Below, in pieces: positions 11,889-24,300 of a DNA stretch of 64,000 nt. The DNA is taken from the NCBI RefSeq assembly GCF_963675165.1, contig NC_087381.1, positions 7,533,149-7,597,148 on the forward strand. Reading direction: 5' to 3'. Below the pieces are notes generated by a model. The model was not told where the DNA came from, did no database searches, and saw only the letters and a program-made list of their open reading frames with translations. A program made the translations under genes and the position numbers. The stretch is from Halichondria panicea. Its lineage: Eukaryota > Porifera > Demospongiae > Suberitida > Halichondriidae. Each line of letters starts with the position of its first letter. The first letter of the stretch is position 1.

Positions 11889-12309
11889 TAACGAATAATT
11901 ACTACAGCTAGTTTTGTAGTTGCTAGTGAATGACTTAATTGACTTATATTTTTTTAGCTTTTTATGACCTTATGAATGACAAAAAAGTGTTTTACTCAAT
12001 GCAAATTACTGCAAACGTAGAGATGTGGGTGTCTTTGTATGCGCATGCGCACTAAGCATGAATGCAATACCGATTTATATCAAATTTAACGTAAAACAAG
12101 TGTTTCATTAGAGAAGAATCGGTCTGGAAAATCTTTGGAAGTAGGGGAAAGATCGTCACTAGAACAAACTGTTCAGTACAAAAGGGGGGTGTGTGTGCTG
12201 AAAGCTATGAATACCATCAGGAGCACATTTACGTACTCTGGTTGGTGGTATCATCTTTCCAAAGAAGAACCACGTGGAGCAGAGAACTCTGAAGTTAGTT
12301 CAGATCAAC
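11889..12309. other. A-B intergenic spacer
   Basis: Only 421 bp separate the gene A stop from the gene B start. It must hold the gene A 3' UTR and the gene B promoter and leader. No convincing AATAAA or TATA box was seen at the expected distances. Confidence 0.5.
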
Positions 12310-12379
12310 ATGGATGTTGGTCTACTTTTAGCTGCTTTGCTGGGAGCTGTGCTGCTGCATTCTAATTCGCTAGCTGGAG
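12310..12379 (+). CDS. Gene B exon 1: start codon and signal peptide
   Basis: ATG in the context aacATGG starts MDVGLLLAALLGAVLLHSNS followed by LAG, a classic hydrophobic secretion signal with likely cleavage near LA|GG. The exon ends in phase 1 at gtatat, matching the phase of every downstream CCP exon. Confidence 0.8.
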
Positions 12380-15300
12380 GTATATATATTTATAATGTAG
12401 CAGTGGTTATGCAGCTTACTTGCTGTGTCCTATGCATATACAATATACTGAGCACTGCATGCATGAGTGGGTCTATTACATGTAGATTTACAAATGTATA
12501 GTCTAGATCTATAATCGTTAGTCGAACTAGTTGAATGAATTTAAGAGGTGAGGTGTCGATGTCATGACTGTATTCTGTCTAAATAAAATTAATGTGAGAA
12601 CTGGTAAATTATCCATAGCTACCTGGTAAATAATTATAATGACTGTATATAATTGTGTTATACTAATTGTGTTATTACTATAGTCCTTGTACATCTGGGT
12701 CACTAATGATATTAGCAATCCCTTATAGTACATGAACTGTGGTCAGCTCACTAATCCATCACAGCTGGTCCAGATGGTACCTTCTTATTGTGTTGCATTG
12801 TGTGGCTGCACATGCATGGGCATATAGGACTATTGTGTGTGTTATGATAATGTTGCATACCTACGTCCAGAGCAGGGACAGTTGTCAGCTATGAATATCA
12901 CCTGGTATACGCTACTATAGCTCCTAGACCGTAATTGAGTTAACTGTGGTTTGCTATCTCTGTCCTTGCAACTATATAGCCAACCACTGTATAGTATATC
13001 TGCAGCAATGCCTGTCATCAAGTTGATGCATTTACTTTTTAGTGTGTTTCATACTCGTGCCATGCATGCAGTGTATATAAGTATTATGCAATTGAAGCCA
13101 CCAAGAATACGTCTTCTCTTTATATGCCCTTGATACTATAGTCTATAGTCTTGCTGGCCATAATTATAATCATTTGATGTTTGCATTGCGTGTAAATGCT
13201 ATTATAGGAAACCTTTTAATATGGAAAGTTGTGGTGAAGAGAAGGTGTTTGATGGAAGGTCTGTTTGTGTTGTGGTCTACCACAACAGTTGTTAGGGCGA
13301 ATGTGTACAGTATTGTGATATCCTGAGTAATAATTATGCTGGTTAAATTGGTCCTTTCAACTTTTCCTACCCTCCCTCCCACACCCACACACACCCACAC
13401 GCACACACTCATTCTCACACACACACACACACACGTTGTGCAGCTCAACAGAGTCAGTGTCCTCCTCTACCGGATATTACCAATGGATTCGTCACCTACG
13501 CTCCTGACACCACACCTAACTATGATCTGGACACTGTGGCCACTTATGTCTGTCACTCTGGGTTTGTTCTGGACCTCTCCCTAGGGGGATCTGAGATGAG
13601 AACTTGTGTGGACGGGATCTGGAATAATCTAGAACCTTCTTGTATCAGTAAGAGTAACAACACATATCATTATTTTTATTGTAGTTCAGTGCATGGTGGG
13701 TAATCCAAATGGCAGTTCATACATACACGCCTCTACCTCATAATGCATCCCCAATAGGTCCTTCCCTCCTCCGTCCAATCACATCATCCTTCTGTCAGTA
13801 GCAACCCTCACATACATACACACCAGATTCACACACAGGCACACTATTATACCCCCCACATAGATGCTCCGTCAGTGCTATGCTTTGCGGCTGTGGACTC
13901 CTCATGTGGTGGTAGGTTCCTGGGAGGTAACGACAGCCAAAGTTGTTGTCTCCCGCCAGAAGCCCAAGGACTAGGAGGCGGTGGTTATCTGGTCAATGGG
14001 TTTGGAGACTGTATCAGTTGCACTGTTGGTATGTCTGTGCACTGTTTTCTTTACCTATTAATTTTGTGTGTTATTTGTAATTTCAAATGATGCTGGGGTT
14101 TTCATTTTGTCCCTATCCAGGATTGGTGGTCACCTTTGACCCTCCGGTGTACATGGTGGAGGAAGGGGGTGTGGTCAACTTGAGAGTGGTGGTCTCTGGT
14201 GAGGCGGATGTGAGCATCAGCGTTCAATTCACCACTGAAGAGGACTCGGCAAGCAATGGTAGGCGGAGCTTTCTAATTAAACAGAAACATTTTATATATT
14301 TTGGTATCCTCTATAGATGATTTTGTGCCAATTCAAACTACGTTGACCTTGAATCCCGGGATCACGGTGCTAATGGTTGCCGTGGAAACAGTAGGGGACG
14401 AACTAGCCGAGGGAGATGAGATTCTGATTGGACGCCTGACATCAGAGCACCCCCTCATTACTCTGGGAGTCAGTCAAGCCACTATCATTATATTAGACGA
14501 TGATGGTAAGAAGAATTATTATAATTATAATTAAAAACGCAATAACCATTATTATTATTATATAATTATAGGACCTAAATAACAATAAGAATGGACAATA
14601 GTCGTTAATAATTATGTAGTCTGTAGCTAAGCACGCTGCATGGTGTAGCAATTTCTGTTCAAAACCCTCAGGATTATAGTATGCATGTGTTGTTGTATAC
14701 TTTCTGCTTAGTTTTATGCTGTATAATACCAGGGGCGTAGCCAGACTTTTGAGACAGGGGTTTCTTCAGAAAAATCAGTGGCGCGATAGCGCCGCGAAAT
14801 TTTTGTGGCCACGCCCACTTCCGGTACCACACCCTCTTGATTGGGGCACACCTACTGCTTATTGACTATTGTTCATGACTTTTTTACATGTTTGTGAGAA
14901 GCTAGCTAGCTACAGACGTAACATACTAGGCATGCAGGTGCCAATTGTGTATTGCTAGTCTAGCTGAGCAACAATTAAATGTCATTTACCTGAGAGATTT
15001 CATGTGGCTGAGATTTTTCTAAACTTGTACACTTCCTGAATAAAGTTGTGCTTAGAGCTGAGTCTGAGAATACTGGAGCATTCAGGATTGATACTAGATC
15101 TAGAACTTAAGTCTTGGTCTTCTTTGTTTGAGGTAGCTAGCTGAGACTAACTAGCTGAGACAAAGCCAAGTGTGAAAAGATGGGCAGGGCTGCATGATTT
15201 CAATTATAGGGAGCCCTGCCCAATTTTCTCAGCAGCTCCTGGGGGGGTTTCTGGGCAACCAGGAAACAATGGTAGCTACGCCCCTGAATACCCCTGTTTG

Positions 15301-18300
15301 CACAAATTTTGCTGTACACTCTCCTGTACTCTGTGTAAGGTATCTTTGTGCTGTACCCCACCCTCACACCATTAGACAGTCTCGGCAAAAGTTAAAGTTG
15401 TACCGGAGCATTTCCAATGTACAGCTAAATTAAAATGCAGTCGAGTCTACCAATGTGCATCGCCATTGATGATTTAATCAGTCCTTACCCCCCTCCCCAT
15501 CTAGCGGTATGTAGCGAGGTGCCCTCCCTTGATAACGGACTAGTCTCCTACGATACGAGTGATTTCCCCCTACCCCTGGACACGGTTGTTACTTATTCCT
15601 GTAACCTTGGTTACGCCCTCAACGGATCTGTGAACAGAACCTGCATGTTTGTGAACGACTCAGCAACCTTTGAACCTGAACCACCGCTCTGTGATCGTAC
15701 GTTAATTAATATAATTATGCAGCAACTTAATTTTTGCATGTACATGTACTTCTTCATTATCTAAGAGTTTTGCTATTTCGAAATTACGAAAGATCTAGCT
15801 GCATAGCGTTAAATAGAGCATCTCTGAATGGCCATAAATGTTAATTTAGTTTCGTTGGTCCAATAACTTTCCTGGAAGCTTAGAGTAGAGAGGGGAGGCT
15901 TTTCAGATGAAATATTTTGGTCTGTTTTTGTCCCGTAATTATGGCTGTTCTAAATTGGTTCCTTTCTAAGCTTTCAGAAAATCGTTGAATTTGGGCCCTC
16001 AGAACTCTAGTCAGAGCCGATTCTAACCTAAGGGGAATGTAACTATAGCAACTCTGCTGTATTGGCTCAAGCTCTTATTTATTTGTTCTCCATAATTATG
16101 TTTAGCTGTTTGTGATGACCTCCCGGCGGTGGCTAATGGTTTCATTACCTACTCTGAGGTGTCAATAGCTCCATACAATATCGGAACTGTGGCCACCTAC
16201 AGCTGTCTCCAAGGTTACGAGCTTCGGCTGGGAGACGAGACTAGAACCTGTGTGGATCTAGGTTTCGGTGGGATATTTATTGGAGTGACACCTACCTGTG
16301 AGAACACACCACCCCCTGGTACGTTAGTACAAATGCTACATGGTGTACTAGCAGTACTGTTATAATGATACCATATTACTAGACTATTAATTTTGCCTGT
16401 GAAAATCAGCAGAAAAATTAATCTTTTGCGATAATTATTACTATTGCGTTCTGGTACAATGTTGTACAAGTACCAGTATTGGTTGTTGCTATTTTAGATT
16501 TTTGAACTGATAAACACTCGAACATTTCATCTCTTGAAAAAACAATACGGTAGTGCTATTATGTAGTATCCCTCCATCCCTATGCCTACACACAGTTTGC
16601 CCCACCTCCACATACCTTGATGGCTCTGACTGCTCAGTGCAGTGTCCACCTGGTGCTATTGGCAACCATCGATCAGGACTGTGCGAAGCATGTACGTTAA
16701 ATTATGCATAGGGATCGACCGTTATTATTATAGAAGGTGACCGACCAACTCGTCCATCTATAGTGGTTCCCTTGGGCAGACCAACACAGTGGCTGTATTA
16801 TAGAAGGTGGCCTATAGCTACTAACACAGGTCCAAACACATGCTTTGGAGTCTTTGGAGCCCATTAACCTGGCTGTATATATTATAGAGGGTGGCCTGCT
16901 TTCGTATAATAATTATGCATAGCTATAATAATGTTAGCTATGGGTGACCACAATAGGAGGCTCTAGGTTTCAACGCAACAGGTACTGTATAGCTAGGTTT
17001 TCAATTGAAATAATTTGCAACTGTAATCTTTTGTATAGTGCCTACTGAATTTGAAATCCTCACCAATGCTACTGCCTACTTTGTCAACATGGCTACCACG
17101 ACGCAACTCAACAGTGTCGTACTAAACTACTCTGTTTTTCTCAACCAGTCTGGCATTAACGCACCAATCATATCGCTGTCTCTTCAAAGCCCGCTATATT
17201 CCCAGGAAATTCTAACCTTTGATAATGGAGAACAAAGCAAGTCGTATATTCCGCCATTCCTACCCGAAGACTACAGTGTGGATGACAACGATATTGCCAC
17301 TTTTAAAGAGAGCATTCTGTACCGAGGGGAAGTGCCTCAGGCGTTCTACAGTGAGGGGCAGGCTAGCTTGCAGCTAGACCTCACATCTCTTGTATCACCG
17401 TCTGAAATATTGTTGGGAGAAACGGCCACCACTCCAATGTTTGTCACTATCATGCAGCAGGAACAAGGTATTATTTTCTAACTAAAATATAGCTATGCTA
17501 CTATAGTAGATGGTAAAGCAACGCTGGTACTGCTTCAATTCAAGTATTTCTATGAGATAATAATTATTGTAACTAGAGATAACTGTAGTTCCTTTAATCA
17601 CAGAAATCACATGTGATGATCTACCAGCTTTGGCCAATGCAGTCATTAGCTACAGTAGTGCCATCTCCCCACGACCGATAGACACTGTAGCCACTTACCA
17701 ATGTGTGGATAGATATACTTTGGAGGGTTCCGTCACAAGGACTTGTGGGGAAGATGGGATGTTCGATGGAGAGGAACCTCGCTGTGTCTTGATACGTAAG
17801 TAGACTAAATGTGGTAGCCCCGCTCAGGACATCACAACGCTACGTAGTTATTTTTGTTTGCTTCCCTTGCAGATCCGGTTGTGATCATGTTCAGTAGGGC
17901 CACATTCTCATTTGGTGAGAGTGATAGACAAGGCTTCGTGGAACTAGTGGCAAACGTGGCTCCCGCTCAAGACCTTGACTTCATAGTCACCGGAGGTAAG
18001 TAGCTCATACTAATTATTGTGTCAGTGCACAGTGTCAGTGCACATGCAAATATTGTAATGAGCATTTTCATGATATAATTTGTTTCCTCTTGCACATTCA
18101 TTACTCATCGTTATTGCAGGTCCCAGCATTCAAGACTTTGTGGTGGTGTCGGCAGCTGGTCTTCCTGGTCAGATCACACTCTCTGCCGGCCAGACGTCTG
18201 TCCGAGTGCCGTTTACCATCAATAACGATGAGGTTGGTCTGGAGGATCTGGAGACGTATTTGGCATCTCTTTCCCTCACCTCTGAGGCTATTGCCGCTGG

Positions 18301-21300
18301 ACACTCTTTGGGAGCTCTAACTCAAGCCACTGTGTCAGTCACGGACGATGACGGTATATCTATATACTTATATACATTGTCTTTGGCCACTCTATGATGT
18401 TGTTTTAATGGAATGTCAACATGCCCTCACAGCTGTCGATGTGAGTGTGGGTCAGACAACATACAGTGCTCAAGAATCTGACGGCTCAGTCACTCTCTCC
18501 TATGTGCTCAACCGAGAGGCTGTCAGAGACGTGTCATTTGATGTCATCAACACTGACAGAACAGCCACCGGTGGTGGTGTCGGTACGTATGTCTGCAATA
18601 CTTAGTGATGACGTTGTTAAGATTAGGGTCAGTGCCAAACTATTTTACTCAATCTCTGCAGTGCCAAAACTAATTTTCTCGATCCCTTTGTAGATTATGT
18701 CTCTGCTGGCTACTCTCTGAACATTCCTGCCGGTCAAACTGGTGTGACCAGAAGTGTTTCCATAACGATGGACAATCTAGGATTTGAAGGAGACAAGAAC
18801 TTTGTCAACAGCATATCTAGCATTAGCACTGTTGGTGTGGGGGCGGGTGAACCTGATGCCACAGTTACCATTCAAGACTCAGATGGTATGTTACTTTCAT
18901 CTTGTATATAGCTAGGAAAAAATCACAGTCAAAATTGATTGGATGATCACAGATTAATCTATATAAGCAAACCACCCTGTAACATAATCTCTAGCTTGGT
19001 TTATCTTGAACTCAATTTTATAATATTGATTGTGTTATTTTTTGCAGCTATTCAGATTATGTTTAGCATGGCGATATTCTCGTTTGCTGAGAATGTTGAG
19101 GGTGTTCAAGGCTTTGTGGATATCGTGAGCAACATACCAGCTGCACAAAGCTTCACATTCAACATTAATGGAGGTCCCAGCACTCAAGACTTCGTGGTTG
19201 TGTCGGCAGCTGGTCTTCCTGGTCAGGTGACATTCCCTGCTGGCCAGACGACTGTCCGAGTGCCGTTCAACATCAATAACGATGAGGTTGGTTTGGAGGA
19301 TCTGGAGAGCTATTTGGCATCTCTCTCCCTCACCTCTGAGGCTATTGCTGGTGGAGTATCTCTGGGAGCTATCTCTCAAGCCGATGTACAAGTGGTGGAT
19401 GATGATGGTATGTGGAGCTTGTACGTAGTTGCTAATGGCAACACAGCTGTACTGATTCTAAAGTGCATGATATTAATTTTACACACTGTCCATTTATATG
19501 ATTTATTGCATTATTGCAGTCACAATGTCTATCGTAATTATAGTACTTATAATTATGACATTGTGCAAGTGCTATCCGGCCTACACTGTCAGTAAGGTTC
19601 ACTCAAATTGCATTGTTTATTGTTCTAGCACTACAATAATTATATGTGTATAATTTATGCAGAGGTCAGTGTGAGTGTGGGTCAGACAACATACAGTGCT
19701 CAAGAATCTGACGGCTCAGTCACTCTCTCCTATGTGCTCAACCGAGAGGCTGTCAGAGACGTCTCATTTGATGTCATCAACACTGACGGAACAGCCACTG
19801 GTGGTGGTATCGGTACATATGTCTGCAATACTTATTATGAATGTTTTTAAGATTACTAGCAGTGCCAAAACTAATTTTCTCAATCCATTTGTAGATTACG
19901 ATTCTGCTGGCTACTCTCTGAATATTCCAGCCGGTCAAACTAGTGTGTCCAGAACCGTTTCCATAACGATGGATGGTGTAGCAGGAGAGACACCCCCTGA
20001 AACCTTCAGTAATTCTATCAGTTCGATCAACACAGTTAGTGTAGTCGCTGGTCCAGCCGAGGCAACTGTCCAGATCCTGGATTCAGATGGTAAAGATCAC
20101 TAAAAGTATTTTCTTGCATAGCATAATTATCGTAAAGCAGATAGTATTCAAAGGTCTAAATGTGGGCTATATATTATACCAACTGTATGTGGTGTATAAT
20201 AATATATACAAACCCACATTTTTACAACGCGTTGCACTTCCATAAAATTATAATAATGGTGCTAGATTGGCCTCTTGCATGGTCATAGCTTTGCTTAGCT
20301 ATAATCCCTTTATTTTGAGCTAGTGTGCTCGCACTTCAATTAATGTATCTCCTCCCACCACCAGTACCAGTTACCGTGTCATTCGGAGAAATTGAATACA
20401 ACTTTGTTGAGAACGGGGTTACAGGCACTATTCGAGTGGTGACCTCAAGACCCTCTCCTGTTGACTTCTCATTTACCGTTACTGCACGTACGTTGTCATA
20501 GCTACTGTCGTTTTAGAGTATATAGAGTGCAGCAACAAAATTTAATTACCACTCACACACCCACTCACACACACACACACAGCTCTCAGTGATACCCAGT
20601 TCATAGCCCCATCCGGTGGATCCATTGACGTCACTGCAACCTTCCCAGCCGGTGCCAGTTCGTTTGACATCACATTTCCCATTTATGATAATGTCGTTGC
20701 CCTTGAGGCGGTAGAGGAACTAATTGCCTCGCTGAGCCTTAACAATGTACCCACTGGAGTGGAACTCGGCACGCCCAGTGTGACTGTTATCAGGATACAA
20801 GATGATGATGGTGAGTGTGATCATGAGTGCATGTGTGTGGGTGTGGGTGAAGACACTCACCTTGTTTGTAATGACATGAGAGTTAGCCATGGGATAATGT
20901 AAAAGTGTACATGTATGTATTTTGGTGTATGCATGATTGCATGGTCTCATTCCCCGTATGGTTAGCGTCATTAGTTATAGCAGAGGTATTATTTTAACAA
21001 TTTAACTAATGCTATGACAAATTTATTGGCTTATTTTCTCTGTTTCATACAACTCATTTTTATTGACCTCCCCAGACTTTTCTGTTGGTTTTGTCAATGA
21101 CCAAGTTCCTGTTTCTGAAAGCGATGGTAGTGTTACCCTCAACATTGTGAGCACTCAAGCAGCTCGTCCAGTGCAAATCACTGTTATCACTCAAGACATT
21201 ATTGGCGGAGTAAGACCAGCAACGGCTGATGTTGGTAAGATATTTATTACACAGTGAAGTCTGTCTATTTTGGTCACACTATAAAGCAAGTACTCTACAT

Positions 21301-24300
21301 GGTAATCATATAATACAGCCAGCTGGTTATGCTCGGAGGCCAAAGTTTCCATAATTATAGCTTACAATAATTATTCAGCATGGCCCCAAGTGAATAATAA
21401 TTATTCAGTGTACTAGTTGTATGTGCATGACTCAGATGATTGGAGCTAAGTGTTTGTTGTATCAGCGTTGGTACAGGCGTCACTGTTCTACCATGCAAGG
21501 GTGACCGTTATAGACAGGTTTCAATGCTATACTGAGTCGGTGTGTAGATTAGCAAGCAAGCATTTGTGTTTCTCTTTCAAATCATTTTGATTTCTCCCTA
21601 CTGTGTACAAGTACGGTTGTTGCATGCAATATTTAGCCACTTACAATGCTTTTCCACTGCATACACAGACTACAACATTACTATGGCAGAGATAACCATC
21701 CCAGCGTTTACTACATCCACTGACTTCACCGTGGGGATTATCACCGATAACGTTGTTGAAGTTGATGAAGTCTTTCGAGCTGTAATAGTTGGAGCTGCAG
21801 CTGACGAGGAACCATTACCCGTTAGTCAGCCCCAGAGTGAGGTCACCATTGTAGACGATGATGGTGAGTGATGAGTCATTTCAATAGCAATGTTTACCTA
21901 GTTAGGATTGTTCAATTTTTGAAGTACATACGTATATTCCGTAAAGTCTCTGAAAGCCCTTTCAAGTGTTACAATGTTTTGCGGTGATCCATTATAATTG
22001 GTTTATGCAGCTTTATTCTCCCCACAGCACAATGCCCCCCTCTGCCAGAGATAGCCAATGGAATGATCACTTATCTTCCTGATAACACTCCTGATTACGA
22101 CGTCGGAACTACGGCCAGTTACGTTTGTGAAGATGGATTTACTCTCAGTGGAGATGTAACTAGAGATTGTCAATCTGACAGAACATTTTCTGGCATGGAA
22201 CCTGTATGCTCTATGATTCGTGAGTGGACTATTTCAATATTACTATTCTATTTGTAGTATATAAATATTCATGGTGAATGTTCGTATATAATTCACACAC
22301 TTTCTAAATAAATAATCACTTTCTTGTCTTCTCTCACACAGCTCTTTGCGTTGAACTGGAAGTCATTGAAAATGGACGCGTTGAATACAACGATGATCCC
22401 TTCTCAGTGGGCACTGTGGCCACTTACTTCTGCAACACTGGCTACGCTCTTGTTGATGGACCTGATAACAAAATTTGTATAGAATCAGAAGGGGGGAATG
22501 TAGTGTTTGACCCACCTCAAACACCAGTCTGCGACCGTGAGTAAACTGATTATTTAAGTAGACGGAGATATTAGTATTAGCTATCAGTAACTATCAATAA
22601 TTTTTTCTTCAGCTGAATGTGATCAGATCTTTGTTCCACCGAATGCAATTGTGACCTACAACACTGAACCTGTCCCACCATTTCCTGCTGGAGCTTTAGC
22701 TATGTTTGAATGTGTTGATGGATTCAGTCCAGTAACTACTAGCCCTGGACAACCCACTACATTCCCACTACCCGGTGAGCTGATCTTCCTCGAGTGTGGC
22801 GAGATAATACAGGGAGGAGGCGGAGTCTTTGTGAGGAACGGAACATCTTCCCAAGTTGAACTCAACTGTACACGTAAGTATACTACCGGTACAACTAGTT
22901 TTGTAAAACCTTCTAGTACCTCCATAATATTATACATATACGTACGTATACGAACGGTTTTCTTTTCTATATTGTCAATATTTAGCTATAGAATGTATAG
23001 TAACCCAGACACAACACACCCACATCACAGGGGATTGTGTAGAGCTCCCAGCTATAACCAATGGGATGATCTCGTACTCTCCTGACATGACGGCTAACTA
23101 CTCTGCTGGAACAGTGGCCACTTACACGTGTGACGATGGATTTGGACTGGTACCAGGAGTGGGCAACTCAATGAGGACTTGCCTACCACAGATGTCGGGT
23201 GATGATCCTAGGTCAGAATTTGATGGAGCAGAACCAAGATGTGAACGTAAGTTCATGCAGCGATGAAATCAGCAATCAATTTTGTTATTATATAATAATC
23301 GATTCATGAGAATGTTTTTTCTCCATAGCCGTATGCATGGAGCTAGCGATGATACCCAATGGAATGATCTCGTACTCTCCTGACATGACTGCTCTGTACT
23401 CTGTGGACACTGTGGCCACTTACACTTGTAACAGTGGTTTCCGATTCGTGGCTGGAGTGGGTGATCAGATGAGAACTTGCACAGAAACCACAGAGAGTGA
23501 CAGCACCGTGGTTTCAGGGGCAGAATTCAGTGGCATGGCTCCAAGCTGTGAACCAGTTGGTGAGTTCAACTGCACACATCAGCATACTCGTATCACAGCG
23601 ATGATATCAGCAATCAATATAGTTAATAATAGCATGCTTTGCAATTGTTTGTGAGAAACGGATATCCCCAGTAAGTCAAACTTGACTGCACACGTAAGCA
23701 TGTTTTATAGTTATACTGTACAGCCGTGGGCATTTCTATTTATCATGTACGTAAATACATATACGTAAAGAAACAATCTGTATTTCCCTCTGTAGTTTTT
23801 TGTGCTGAGCTTGCAATGATAACCAATGGAGGGATTGTCTACACCGATGATATGACTGCTCCTTACGACGTTGGAACTGTGGCCATCTACAGCTGCAATC
23901 CAGATTTTGTGCTCAGGGGAGGAAATGTGGTGCGGTTTTGTGTGGATGCTGGTGATGGTAGCGGTGTCAGATTTGATGGGGAGGCTCCAACTTGCCAACT
24001 ATTGGTTATCCCTCCCGACGGTAAGTAATAATAAGTGAATATGTATAGTGTAAGAGTTTAAGTAATAATTGTTCAACTCACATACACCACCCTCTACACA
24101 GCTGTGACGGTGGGGATAGAATCCGCTCGTGTTACAGTGTCAGAGAGCCAAAATGTGGTGGGTGTGGTTATTGTTAAAGACCCCACCCCAAGAGACCTCC
24201 TGGTGACAGTACGACTGGACAGCATCACGGCTACAGGTGGAGTCAATTAGCCCATTTAAATGTAATACAAGTACTTATTAATTAAGTACGCTATTCTATT

